Assembly (NCBI GenBank): GCA_027451625.1
Contig: DAIDIY010000014.1
Location: 1 to 41,683 of the forward strand
DNA from: Candidatus Daviesbacteria bacterium
Lineage (GTDB): Bacteria; Patescibacteriota; Microgenomatia; Daviesbacterales; UBA10151
Direction of reading: 5' to 3'
DNA: 41,683 bases
Part shown: positions 9,823-17,909 of the stretch, piece after piece
Layout of the letters: the number at the start of each line of letters is the position of its first letter
Numbering within the stretch: the stretch's first letter is position 1
Translations under genes and position numbers: made by a program
The notes under the pieces: model-generated
Database searches by the model: none
What the model saw: the letters and a program-made list of their open reading frames with translations, nothing else
Told to the model about the DNA's origin: nothing

Positions 9823-11508
9823 ATGATTAGAGATATATTAACTCAGGATCTAAAAGAAGTGATAGAAGAACTAGGTTTTAAAAAGGTGAGTGATATAGTT
9901 CTATCTATTCCGAGAAATTTAGTATTCGGTGAGTACTCGTCAAATATAGCTTTGCAACTATCTAAAGAAAAATCAAAGTACAGTAATCATTCTCCGTTGA
10001 ATATTGCTAACGATATTAATCTAAAGATAAGTAAAAAAAACTATCTATCTCGAGTTGAAGTTGCTGGGCCGGGATTTTTAAATTTTTATATTAAAGATGA
10101 AGTACTACTGCAGAATCTAAAAAGTAATTTAACAACTTATAAAAAAACTAAAGGAAGGAAAATCCTAGTTGAGTATGGTAATGCGAATATTTTAAAAGAA
10201 GTTCATATAGGTCATCTTCGGACGTTTATTTTAGGAGAAAGTCTATCAAGGATTTTAACATTCACGGGAAATGACGTTTTTAGAGCTAATTATCAAGGAG
10301 ATATTGGTCTCCATGTAGCTAAAGCCTTATGGGGAGTTCAAAAATTAGGTATACCTAAAAACAGGTTAAACTTGGAAGAAAAAGCAGAATTTTTAGGAAG
10401 AGCCTACGCCTTAGGAAACACTAATTATGAAGCTGACCAAGAGGCAAAGAAGGAAATTGATCAATTAAACAATGAACTGTATAAAAATAATAGCTCAGTT
10501 GAAGATCTATACCAAAAAATGAAGCAATGGAGTATTGATTATTTTGATCAGTTCTATAAGTTAATGGGCATAAAATATGATCGATGTTTTTTTGAAAGTG
10601 AGACCTACAAAATAGGTAAAGAAATAGTTCTTAATAATTTGGAAACTATTTTTCAAAAAAGCGAAGGAGCCATTATATTTCCTGGAGAAAAATATGGACT
10701 CCATAATCGTGTATTTATTAATAGTGCAGGAAATCCTACATATGAAGCTAAAGAGGTTGGACTAGCTGATATTGAATATAAAGAATTTCCTTACGACTTA
10801 TCTATTCATATAGTAGGAAGTGAACAAGCAGGATATTTTGCGGTAGTGTTTAAAGTTTTAGAAATGTTATTTGATAATTTAAGGAATAAGAAATATCATC
10901 TCTTATATGGAATGATTGATCTAAAAGCTGGCAAAATGTCTTCTCGAACTGGTAATGTAGTCACAATTGATGATTTATTCAGAATAGTCTCTAAGCAAGT
11001 AAGAAAAGTAATGAGTGAAAGTAGACTTGAAATTAATGATCAAGTAGCTCAGCAAGTAGTATTAGGGTCGATTAAGTTTAGCTATTTAAAATTTTCTCCT
11101 TCTTCAAATATCATCTTTGATGTTGAAAAATCTGTTTCTTTACAAGGTGATAGCGGCCCATATTTACAATACACGTATGCTCGTATTCAATCTGTCTTAA
11201 AAAATACTTCTAATAATACAGATAATTTAGTTAAAGAAGGATTAGTTATTGAGAAGGAAGAAAGAGCATTACTTGCTCGTTTAGAATATTATGCTTTTAT
11301 TGTGGAGAGTGCTGCGTCTGAGTATCGACCGAATCTATTATGCGAGTATCTCTTGGATTTAGCTAAGGACTTCAATACTTTTTATCAAAAATATCGAATT
11401 ATCAACTCAGAGAAAGAGAAATTTAGACTAGTGTTAACTAAAACAGTTGGAGATGTTCTTAAAAGTGGGCTTAGTTTATTGAGTATTGAATCACCGGAAA
11501 AGATGTAA
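9823..11508 (+). CDS. argS: Arginyl-tRNA synthetase
   Basis: Class I synthetase for tRNA-Arg, 561 residues. The N-terminal additional domain is followed by the HIGH motif in KEVHIGHLRT, a catalytic Rossmann fold, a KMSKS-type loop KMSSRTGN, and the C-terminal DALR-type helical anticodon-binding domain that begins around GDSGPYLQYTYAR. It fits ArgRS better than other class I enzymes because of the N-terminal domain and the QYTYAR helix. It starts at an ATG six bases after a TATCAT -10-like box with no Shine-Dalgarno sequence, so it is probably translated from a leaderless mRNA. A tRNA-Arg(CCT) lies 1.9 kb downstream but in a different unit. Confidence 0.97.
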   Translation: MIRDILTQDLKEVIEELGFKKVSDIVLSIPRNLVFGEYSSNIALQLSKEKSKYSNHSPLNIANDINLKISKKNYLSRVEVAGPGFLNFYIKDEVLLQNLKSNLTTYKKTKGRKILVEYGNANILKEVHIGHLRTFILGESLSRILTFTGNDVFRANYQGDIGLHVAKALWGVQKLGIPKNRLNLEEKAEFLGRAYALGNTNYEADQEAKKEIDQLNNELYKNNSSVEDLYQKMKQWSIDYFDQFYKLMGIKYDRCFFESETYKIGKEIVLNNLETIFQKSEGAIIFPGEKYGLHNRVFINSAGNPTYEAKEVGLADIEYKEFPYDLSIHIVGSEQAGYFAVVFKVLEMLFDNLRNKKYHLLYGMIDLKAGKMSSRTGNVVTIDDLFRIVSKQVRKVMSESRLEINDQVAQQVVLGSIKFSYLKFSPSSNIIFDVEKSVSLQGDSGPYLQYTYARIQSVLKNTSNNTDNLVKEGLVIEKEERALLARLEYYAFIVESAASEYRPNLLCEYLLDLAKDFNTFYQKYRIINSEKEKFRLVLTKTVGDVLKSGLSLLSIESPEKM

Positions 11509-11541
11509 TTTTGGTTAATTGTTTTTTGATACAATAGATGT

Positions 11542-12636
11542 ATGTTCTTCGGTAGACATGAGAGTAAAAGGCGAGGAATGCCTTTACCATTCTTAATCCT
11601 ACGGTTATCTCTATCGCTTTTAATGCTTACGATCTTCATTTTAGCAGTGTATCAAGCGTATAAATATTTTAGTGGTACTGATCCTTTAAAATTTAATTCT
11701 AATCAGGCGGTGATTTCTTATTTGACTTCACAAAATTCTGCTAAGGTTATCCAGGATATTTTGTCATTTAAAATGCCAGCTAATTTTGCCGATTTGAAAT
11801 CTTTACTTAAAGACCCTCATAAATATTTTAATGGGCAGCCTCAAACATTAAATTTACCTACTCCTATGATAACACCTACTGTGATTAGACCGACAATAAC
11901 CCCTTCTGGAAAACGAATATTAAGATTTGCTCTAGTTGCCGATTCTCATACAGATATCACAGATCTTAGACTAGCTTTGTCTCAGGCAAAGGCAGAGGGA
12001 GCTAAGTTTGTAATCGGTTTAGGCGACTACTCTGATGTCGGTACTGTTAGCGAACTACAAGCATCGTATAAAGCATTTGTAGATTCAGGTCTTCCATTTT
12101 ATGTTACTGCTGGTGACCATGATCTTTGGGATCCTCGAAATAGAGGACTAGCTGCAGTGACTAATTTTGATCAAATATTTGGCACCCCTTATCAATCATT
12201 CGGAGATAGTAATATACAGTTTATCATAGTATATGATGGTGATAATTACTTGGGAGTCGATGATGCTCAAATGGAATGGTTAAAAGGACAATTAGATAAT
12301 TTAAAAAATCTTAAGCCGGTACAAACATTTGTTTTTTTACATGAACCTTTATATCACCCCTCATCAGATCATTACATGGGGAATAGTTCATCTTCAATAA
12401 AAAATCAAGCAACTCAACTTCGTAAAATGTTCAAGCAAGCAGGAGTGGGTGGAATATTTGCCGGAGATGTGCATTACTTTAGTCAGTATACAGATCCTTT
12501 GACTGCAGTCGAGATGACTGTAGTGGGCGCAGTTACTGAAGATCGAAATACTCAGACTCCCAGATTTGCCATTGTTGACGTTTATCAAAACGGAGGGTAC
12601 AATGTCACAGATATAGAGATAAAATCTCAACATTAA
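11542..12636 (+). CDS. Membrane-anchored calcineurin-like metallophosphoesterase
   Basis: A 364-residue protein with one N-terminal membrane helix (about residues 12-35), a Thr/Pro linker (PTPMITPTVIRPTITPSG) and an extracytoplasmic phosphoesterase domain. The five metal-binding motifs of the calcineurin-like superfamily are in order: ADSHTD, GLGDYSD, AGDHD (the usual GNHD replaced by GDHD), FLHEPLY and AGDVHYFSQY. The substrate cannot be inferred; purple-acid-phosphatase-like or nucleotidase activity is possible. A TACAAT -10-like box ends six bases before the ATG. The gene follows argS by 33 bases but probably has its own promoter. Confidence 0.88.
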   Translation: MFFGRHESKRRGMPLPFLILRLSLSLLMLTIFILAVYQAYKYFSGTDPLKFNSNQAVISYLTSQNSAKVIQDILSFKMPANFADLKSLLKDPHKYFNGQPQTLNLPTPMITPTVIRPTITPSGKRILRFALVADSHTDITDLRLALSQAKAEGAKFVIGLGDYSDVGTVSELQASYKAFVDSGLPFYVTAGDHDLWDPRNRGLAAVTNFDQIFGTPYQSFGDSNIQFIIVYDGDNYLGVDDAQMEWLKGQLDNLKNLKPVQTFVFLHEPLYHPSSDHYMGNSSSSIKNQATQLRKMFKQAGVGGIFAGDVHYFSQYTDPLTAVEMTVVGAVTEDRNTQTPRFAIVDVYQNGGYNVTDIEIKSQH

Positions 12637-12639
12637 AGA

Positions 12640-12667
12640 TTACAAATTATTAAATCTGTCTTATAAT
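12640..12667 (+). promoter_or_regulatory. ndk promoter
   Basis: TTACAA (12640-12645), 16-base spacer, TATAAT (12662-12667). AAGGAGAGG at 12668-12676 could act as a Shine-Dalgarno sequence for the ATG at 12688, although its spacing is long and its first bases would lie upstream of the expected transcription start. Confidence 0.55.
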
Positions 12668-12687
12668 AAGGAGAGGATATAAATAGA

Positions 12688-13194
12688 ATGATTCAGCAAA
12701 CTTTAGTAGTTATTAAACCTGACGGGGTAGAAAGAAATCTAATAGGAGAGATTATTAAACGTTATGAAGACGCAGGCCTTAAGATAGTTAAATTGAAGAT
12801 GATGCAAACAAACGATTCCCTAATGAAGCAGCATTATCCACATACAGATGAATATTTTGAAAGCATCGGTAAGAAAAGTGCAGCCGCTGGAGATAATATT
12901 ACTGATTTTATTGCTCAAGGCAGAAAAATTGTTTCTTCGTTAGTTGAATATTTACAGTCAGGACCAGTAGTGGCAATGGTTTTGGAAGGAGAGGAAGCTA
13001 TACCTCTGGTTAGGAAAGTAACAGGATATACGGATCCTGCTACTGCCGAAAAGGGGACAATTAGAGGTGATTTAGGAGAAGACACAATCTTAAAAGCCAA
13101 TAGCGAAGGTAGAGCAGTAAAAAATTTGATCCATGCTTCTGGTAATCTAGAAGAGGCAACCGCTGAGATTAAGTTGTGGTTTGGATTAATATAA
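12688..13194 (+). CDS. ndk: Nucleoside diphosphate kinase, long form
   Basis: Transfers the gamma phosphate between nucleoside di- and triphosphates through a phosphohistidine. It is 168 residues, compared with about 140 in most bacteria. The opening LVVIKPDGVERNLIGEII is typical, the Arg/Gly segment GTIRGDLG is present, and the active-site histidine lies in NLIHAS (the family usually has NxxHGSD). The extra length is an insertion of roughly 25-30 residues in the region SIGKKSAAAGDNITDFIAQG, after the helix that normally leads into the substrate site. It has its own promoter and is followed by an AT-only hairpin (13208-13230). Confidence 0.95.
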   Translation: MIQQTLVVIKPDGVERNLIGEIIKRYEDAGLKIVKLKMMQTNDSLMKQHYPHTDEYFESIGKKSAAAGDNITDFIAQGRKIVSSLVEYLQSGPVVAMVLEGEEAIPLVRKVTGYTDPATAEKGTIRGDLGEDTILKANSEGRAVKNLIHASGNLEEATAEIKLWFGLI

Positions 13195-13293
13195 TAGTTT
13201 TGTAATATATTATTTTATTTGAAAATAATATTCATTTGAATCCTTCATATCGGCATAAAATTCTCCAGGTAAAGTTTAAAGTAACGACTGAAA

Positions 13294-13322
13294 TTGCAAA
13301 GGTTTTTTTAAGAAGGTAGAAT
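13294..13322 (+). promoter_or_regulatory. Promoter of the tRNA-tRNA-sortase unit
   Basis: TTGCAA (13294-13299), 17-base spacer, TAGAAT (13317-13322). Transcription would start around 13329, only about three bases before the first base of tRNA-Pro at 13332. No other promoter is visible before the sortase gene. Confidence 0.65.
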
Positions 13323-13331
13323 GGAAGTGAT

Positions 13332-13404
13332 CGGAGAGTAGCTCAGTGGCAGAGCGCACGCCTCGGGCGCGTGAGGTTCGGAGGTTCAATTCCTCTCTCT
13401 CCGA
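13332..13404 (+). tRNA. tRNA-Pro (anticodon CGG)
   Basis: Complete cloverleaf: acceptor CGGAGAG with CTCTCCG, D stem GCTC/GAGC, anticodon stem CACGC/GCGTG with loop CTCGGGC (anticodon CGG), variable region, T stem GGAGG/CCTCT with loop TTCAATT, discriminator A at 13404. CCA is not encoded. The variable region appears to be six bases, and one T-stem pair is G-T. Confidence 0.95.
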
Positions 13405-13405
13405 C

Positions 13406-13479
13406 GTCCCTATAGCTCAGATGGATAGAGCATCCCGGTCCTAACGGGAAGGTCCCCAGTTCGACTCTGGGTAGGGATA
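13406..13479 (+). tRNA. tRNA-Arg (anticodon CCT)
   Basis: Complete cloverleaf: acceptor GTCCCTA with TAGGGAT (first pair G-T), D stem GCTC/GAGC, anticodon stem TCCCG/CGGGA with loop GTCCTAA (anticodon CCT, reading AGG), T stem CCCAG/CTGGG with loop TTCGACT, discriminator A. CCA is not encoded. It begins one base after tRNA-Pro and ends three bases before the sortase ATG. Confidence 0.96.
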
Positions 13480-13482
13480 CTT

Positions 13483-14190
13483 ATGGTATTATCTGGAGAT
13501 TTTAAAAAAGTTTTTCTACTTCGTTTTTTAGGATATGCTTTTATTCAAATTGGTCTTCTTTCTGCTCTACTAATTGTCGAGCCAGTGATTATTTCAGAAT
13601 TAAAATATCGTCTAGAAAATTTAGTGGGATATCATCATGTTTTACCAAAGATAGTAACGTCAATTAATCAGAATGGAGAATTATCAGCTTCTGTTTCTGG
13701 GTCAGAATCTTTCGGGAATTTAATCTTTGGTGGATCTAATATAATTACTCCGGTTGATACTAATTTTGGGATTGTTATAGAAAAGATTAATGCTAATTCT
13801 CGAGTGATAGATGTTGATGCTTCTAACGAACAAGAGTATACAGTAGCCTTGGGTAAAGGGGTTGCTCATGCAGAGGGAACAGCTTATCCAGGGCAGAAGG
13901 GTAATATCTTTTTATTCTCTCACTCAGTGCAGGCTCCATGGGAAGTTGTTAGATTTAATGCAGTATTTTATCTTTTGAGAGATTTAGTACCAGGAGATAG
14001 AATTGTAATGTTTTATAAAAATCGACGTTATGATTATATCGTATTCGATAAAACTATTGTTGATCCTTCTGATACTCATTTTTTAACTGATAGCTATAAT
14101 GAGTCAATTCTGACATTACAAACTTGTGATCCCCCAGGAACTTTAAGCCATCGTTTAATAGTTAGAGCTAGATTGGCTTCAAATAGCTAA
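13483..14190 (+). CDS. Sortase family transpeptidase
   Basis: A 235-residue membrane-anchored sortase. There is one N-terminal hydrophobic helix (about residues 12-35), then an extracytoplasmic beta-barrel with the catalytic triad of the family: His in LFSHSV, Cys in LTLQTCDPP and Arg in HRLIVRARL. It would attach surface proteins or act on pilus-like substrates, but no protein with an obvious LPxTG-type sorting signal is present in the window. The ATG is only three bases after tRNA-Arg, with no ribosome binding site, so its mRNA is probably released as a leaderless transcript by tRNA 3' processing. The sortase class cannot be assigned by eye. Confidence 0.92.
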   Translation: MVLSGDFKKVFLLRFLGYAFIQIGLLSALLIVEPVIISELKYRLENLVGYHHVLPKIVTSINQNGELSASVSGSESFGNLIFGGSNIITPVDTNFGIVIEKINANSRVIDVDASNEQEYTVALGKGVAHAEGTAYPGQKGNIFLFSHSVQAPWEVVRFNAVFYLLRDLVPGDRIVMFYKNRRYDYIVFDKTIVDPSDTHFLTDSYNESILTLQTCDPPGTLSHRLIVRARLASNS

Positions 14191-14201
14191 TGATTTATTG
14201 A

Positions 14202-14229
14202 TTGTCTTATTATAAAGTAGTGCTACAAT
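14202..14229 (+). promoter_or_regulatory. Promoter for PEGA protein, leaderless layout
   Basis: TTGTCT (14202-14207), 16-base spacer, TACAAT (14224-14229). The start codon GTG lies nine bases after the -10 box. The promoter supports the GTG start at 14239, for which no ATG alternative fits. Confidence 0.6.
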
Positions 14230-14238
14230 ATAAGAAAA

Positions 14239-15531
14239 GTGAATAAGAAGACTCTTGTTACTATAATAAGTTTGTTTTTAATAATTATTGCGGCAGCGAT
14301 AGCTGTTGTCCTGACAAAAGGATATACTTTCTCCCCAACTCAAGTCAAAGTCTTAGGAACAGGGATAATTTCTGTTACCTCTGTTCCAGATGGGGCCTCA
14401 GTGTATATTGATGGACATCTAACAACAGCAACTGATTCTACAGTATCTCAGCTTGCTCCTAAGGTTTATGATGTTAAAATTGTTAAGGATGGTTATATTC
14501 CTTGGGAAAAAAAGATAGATGTTAACGAAGGATTAGTTTCTGAGGTTAAAGCAACTTTATTCCCCGCATTGCCAACATTTTATCCTCTCACAACTAATGG
14601 TGCTGTCAATCCATCTTTATCGCCAGATGGACAAAAATTAGCATTTGCCGTACCTTTGTCCGTTGATTCAGGTGGAGTGAGGCAAAAAGGAGGAGTATGG
14701 GTGTGGACAATGAGTTCGCAACCAATTGCGTTTGCTCGAAGTGCTGAACCTCACCAGGTAGTAGTATCAGATGTGAATCTGGATTTCTCTAAAGGTAATT
14801 TTAGATGGTCTCCGGATTCGAAGCAAATGTTAATTTCAGTTCAAGCTGGAGGACAACCGGGAGATGCTGCAGCTAGGAATTATTTAGTTTCCGCTGATTC
14901 ATTTACTCCGACAGATAGTTTGCAAGATATTACTCCTCAAGTCCAATCAATTGTTCAAAGTTGGAGTGATGATCAAAAATCTAAAAATGACGCGCAGATT
15001 TCGGCGATTAAGAACAAACAAGCATTTGCAGTAGCATCTGAGTCTGCTGTTCTTTCCGTAGCCTCAGATTCAGCTTCATTAATAAATATTCCATCTCACC
15101 GAGAGCTTTTATGGTCACCTGATGATACAAAGTTTATGGTAATTAGCTCTCCTTCTCGACAATATGAGTCTAAGGGAGGTACTCCGTCAGTATCTCCTAA
15201 TCAGAAGTTGTCAGCTCAAGTTTATGATTTTGGAACAACTGGCAGTAAATCTACAGGACCAGTCAATGGCTATACAACATTTAAGCTATATAATCTTCCT
15301 TCAGCTGAAAAATATATGTGGCTTCCCGACTCTATGCATGTGATTCTAGTGGATAAAGATAAAATTTCTATATGCGAATTTGATGGAAGTAATGTGTCAA
15401 TAGTTTATGCCGGGAATTTTGAAGCAGGAGAAGTGTTCCCCTGGCCTGACTCATCAAGACTAGTTATGTTAACTTCATTCAATACTCCGACAGCTTCAAC
15501 TCCGAATCTGTTCGGTATCAACCTTAAATAG
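14239..15531 (+). CDS. Membrane-anchored PEGA domain / beta-propeller-like protein
   Basis: A 430-residue protein. It has one N-terminal membrane helix (about residues 5-27), then a PEGA domain (VTSVPDGASVYIDGH through KIVKDGYIPWEKKIDV, about residues 45-105) of the kind found in surface proteins. The rest is a region with repeated WD40/TolB-like strands: NPSLSPDGQKLAFAV, FRWSPDSKQMLIS, LLWSPDDTKFMVIS, YMWLPDSMHVILV. It faces outside the cell and is likely a binding or scaffold protein rather than an enzyme. It starts at GTG following a leaderless-type promoter. It ends 12 bases from the convergent glycosyltransferase gene. Confidence 0.85.
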   Translation: MNKKTLVTIISLFLIIIAAAIAVVLTKGYTFSPTQVKVLGTGIISVTSVPDGASVYIDGHLTTATDSTVSQLAPKVYDVKIVKDGYIPWEKKIDVNEGLVSEVKATLFPALPTFYPLTTNGAVNPSLSPDGQKLAFAVPLSVDSGGVRQKGGVWVWTMSSQPIAFARSAEPHQVVVSDVNLDFSKGNFRWSPDSKQMLISVQAGGQPGDAAARNYLVSADSFTPTDSLQDITPQVQSIVQSWSDDQKSKNDAQISAIKNKQAFAVASESAVLSVASDSASLINIPSHRELLWSPDDTKFMVISSPSRQYESKGGTPSVSPNQKLSAQVYDFGTTGSKSTGPVNGYTTFKLYNLPSAEKYMWLPDSMHVILVDKDKISICEFDGSNVSIVYAGNFEAGEVFPWPDSSRLVMLTSFNTPTASTPNLFGINLK

Positions 15532-15543
15532 AATATCCATTTG

Positions 15544-16692
15544 TTATCCAGATTTTTCCATTATAGTTGTTTTTTCGTTGTAGGTTTTTAGTAAAATATT
15601 GAGAGTTTCTGTGGCAGCTTTCTGCCAAGAGAATTTTTTGACATTTTTAAAACCTAAGTTGATAAGTTTTTCTCTAATTTTAAGGTTATCTAATTGTTCC
15701 ATCCCTTTCGTGATTAAATCTGGATTATTTGGTTTGACTAAAAGGGCAGTCTCTCCTGCAACTTCGGGCATACTAGAAGTATTAGATGTAAGAACTGGAC
15801 AACCACAAGCTTGAGCTTCTAAGATTGGGAGGCCAAATCCTTCGAACAAAGAAGGGTATAAAAAAGCATGAGCTGAACTCATTAAAGAAGAGAGTTCTGA
15901 TTCAGGAATAAATCCTGGAAAATATACTTTATCCTCAATGCCTAATTCTTTGGGTAATGAATAAATTTCATCCGATTTCCAGCCCTTAGAACCGGCTAAA
16001 ACCAACTTATAAGGCATATTGGTTTTTTGTATATATAGATAATAGGCCCGTATTAAGTTAAGTAGATTTTTTCGTGGCTGAATTGTACCTACAAATAAGA
16101 AATAATTATCTTTTTCTAGTTTGTACTTTTTGATAATTTTCTGGTTGAAACTTTGTTCAGGTTTGTTAAAGAGATTTAAGTCGACACCTTCATACACAAC
16201 AGAGATTTTACGAGAAGGAAGACCTATCTTATCTTGTAAATCACGTTTCGTACTATTTGATACCGCAATTATACGGGTGGCTTGTTTTAATTGATGATAA
16301 GTCATAAAAGAAAGATAAAGCCGTTGTTTTAATTGATGAGTTGCCGGTAAGTATTCAGCTCCTAGATCATGAACTGTAATTACTGTTTTTAATCCGGGTC
16401 TTTTCACAATAGGGAGAGTATGAGAGGGGATAAATAATAAATTTAAAGAACGATCTTTAAAAGTTTCTAATCCTAGGCCTATCTGAGTCCAAAGTCTGAT
16501 ATATGGAATAGTTCTAAACTTAAAGTTTTGAGGCCATTTATTAAAATTAATTTTGTTTTTAGGATGTAGGAAGATATGGTATGTATTACTTCGATCAATA
16601 TTGGCTAATCCTTCGATAATTTTAAAAGCATAATTTTCAGTCCCAGTTCGATTTTTAATAAAGGCGCGAGAACCGTCTATACCTATAGTCAT
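15544..16692 (-). CDS. GT4 family glycosyltransferase
   Basis: A GT-B fold glycosyltransferase (glycosyl transferases group 1), 382 residues. The N-terminal half carries SRAFIKNRTGTENYAFK, like mannosyltransferases of family GT4. The C-terminal nucleotide-sugar domain has FVGTIQPRKNLLNLI and the retaining-enzyme motif ending in PSLFEGFGLPILEAQACGCPV with the two conserved glutamates. There are no membrane helices, so it is cytoplasmic or peripheral. The donor and acceptor are unknown; cell-surface glycan or glycolipid synthesis is likely. It starts 12 bases after the mreB stop and is probably co-transcribed with mreB. Confidence 0.92.
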   Translation of the reverse strand: MTIGIDGSRAFIKNRTGTENYAFKIIEGLANIDRSNTYHIFLHPKNKINFNKWPQNFKFRTIPYIRLWTQIGLGLETFKDRSLNLLFIPSHTLPIVKRPGLKTVITVHDLGAEYLPATHQLKQRLYLSFMTYHQLKQATRIIAVSNSTKRDLQDKIGLPSRKISVVYEGVDLNLFNKPEQSFNQKIIKKYKLEKDNYFLFVGTIQPRKNLLNLIRAYYLYIQKTNMPYKLVLAGSKGWKSDEIYSLPKELGIEDKVYFPGFIPESELSSLMSSAHAFLYPSLFEGFGLPILEAQACGCPVLTSNTSSMPEVAGETALLVKPNNPDLITKGMEQLDNLKIREKLINLGFKNVKKFSWQKAATETLNILLKTYNEKTTIMEKSG

Positions 16693-16703
16693 AATATCTA
16701 AAT

Positions 16704-17720
16704 CTATTTTTTACTAATACTTCTTTTATATAAGTCTAAATTCTCAAGCGCTAATCCAGTACCTAGTGCTACGCACAATAATGGGTTCTCTGCTACATGA
16801 CATGGAACACCGGTTTGTTCAGTCATTAATCTATCCAGATTCATTAATTGTGAACTACCACCAGATAATACAATACCTTTATCTATGATATCAGCTGCTA
16901 GTTCAGGGGGGGTTTGTTCTAAGACTCCTTTTGCTGCACCGACTATCTTCATTAGTGTACCTTCAATCATCTCAGTTACCTGTTGAGAAGTCAGAACTAT
17001 GGTTCTAGGTAATCCTGTAGTGGCGTCTCTCCCCCTAACTTGAAGGCTTTTATTAGCTGTGTCTTTCACAAGAATAGCTGAGCCAATAGCGATTTTAACA
17101 TCTTCAGCCTGGTTTTCGCCGATAATCAATCCATATTTTTTCCGAACAGCAGATTGAATTGCTTCGTCTATCTTATTTCCGCCTACTCTTACTGAGTTAT
17201 GTACAACTACTCCTCCTAAACAGATAACAGCTGCTTCTGTTGTACCTCCACCAATGTCGATAATCATGTTACCAGATGGGTTAGCTATCGGAATTTGAGC
17301 TCCAATTGACGCTGCTAGTGGTTCATCGATTAAGTAAGCTGTTTTAGCTCCTGCTGAGAGAGCAGCATCTAACACCGCTCGTCTTTCAACTGAAGTTACT
17401 CCTGCAGGTACACAAATCATAACTTCAGGTTTAAATAATCTAGATGTGCCGCATACTTTATCTATAAAGTATCTAAGCATAGCTTCTGTAATCACATAGT
17501 CAGCGATTACTCCTTCTCGTAAAGGACGTGAAGCTGTAATATTACCGGGTGTTCTCCCCAACATTTCCTTAGCTTCATTTCCAACTGCTAAAACACGGTT
17601 GTCATCTGTTGAAACAGCAACTACGGTTGGCTCATTTAAAACAATACCTACCCCAGCTATATAAACTAAGCTGTTAGCAGTACCCAAATCAATGGCTATG
17701 CGCTTACCGAAGTTCAACAT
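16704..17720 (-). CDS. mreB: Rod shape-determining protein MreB
   Basis: Bacterial actin that organises lateral cell-wall synthesis, 338 residues, full length. The phosphate-1 motif IAIDLGTANSLVYI, the LNEPTVVAV strand, PLREGVIADY, the phosphate-2 segment MIIDIGGGTTEAAVI and the adenosine segment IVLSGGSSQL are all present. No mreC, mreD or rodA is adjacent. The partner in the operon is a GT4 glycosyltransferase, and WecG is divergent. The upstream region carries two copies of a TATAGT-containing element (see 17721-17909). Confidence 0.97.
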   Translation of the reverse strand: MLNFGKRIAIDLGTANSLVYIAGVGIVLNEPTVVAVSTDDNRVLAVGNEAKEMLGRTPGNITASRPLREGVIADYVITEAMLRYFIDKVCGTSRLFKPEVMICVPAGVTSVERRAVLDAALSAGAKTAYLIDEPLAASIGAQIPIANPSGNMIIDIGGGTTEAAVICLGGVVVHNSVRVGGNKIDEAIQSAVRKKYGLIIGENQAEDVKIAIGSAILVKDTANKSLQVRGRDATTGLPRTIVLTSQQVTEMIEGTLMKIVGAAKGVLEQTPPELAADIIDKGIVLSGGSSQLMNLDRLMTEQTGVPCHVAENPLLCVALGTGLALENLDLYKRSISKK

Positions 17721-17909
17721 ATTAAAAGTGTATAGGGACTAATGTATATAGAATACAGTCTTAATTTTGTTTTAATCGATATACGCTAATTACTATACGT
17801 AGTGTTTACTATACGTTACAAATAACCTGGTCACAAGATATCTTAAATATATCACACCTCATCGATGTTCGAATTACCCATTTGTTTATTACTGTGTTAA
17901 ACTTATTTT
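17721..17909. promoter_or_regulatory. Divergent promoter region of mreB and WecG-like gene, with a 16-base-spaced direct repeat
   Basis: ACTATACGT occurs at 17792-17800 and again at 17808-17816, exactly 16 bases apart, with a related ATACGC just upstream. Read on the minus strand each copy gives ACGTATAGT, with TATAGT as a possible -10 hexamer for mreB. On the plus strand TTACCC (17874-17879), a 17-base spacer and TTAAAC (17897-17902) lie 36 bases before the WecG-like ATG. Confidence 0.45.

Noticed and set aside
13208-13230. AT-only hairpin after ndk as an intrinsic terminator
   Set aside because: A 9-base-pair stem without G-C pairs and without a following T run is too weak to call.
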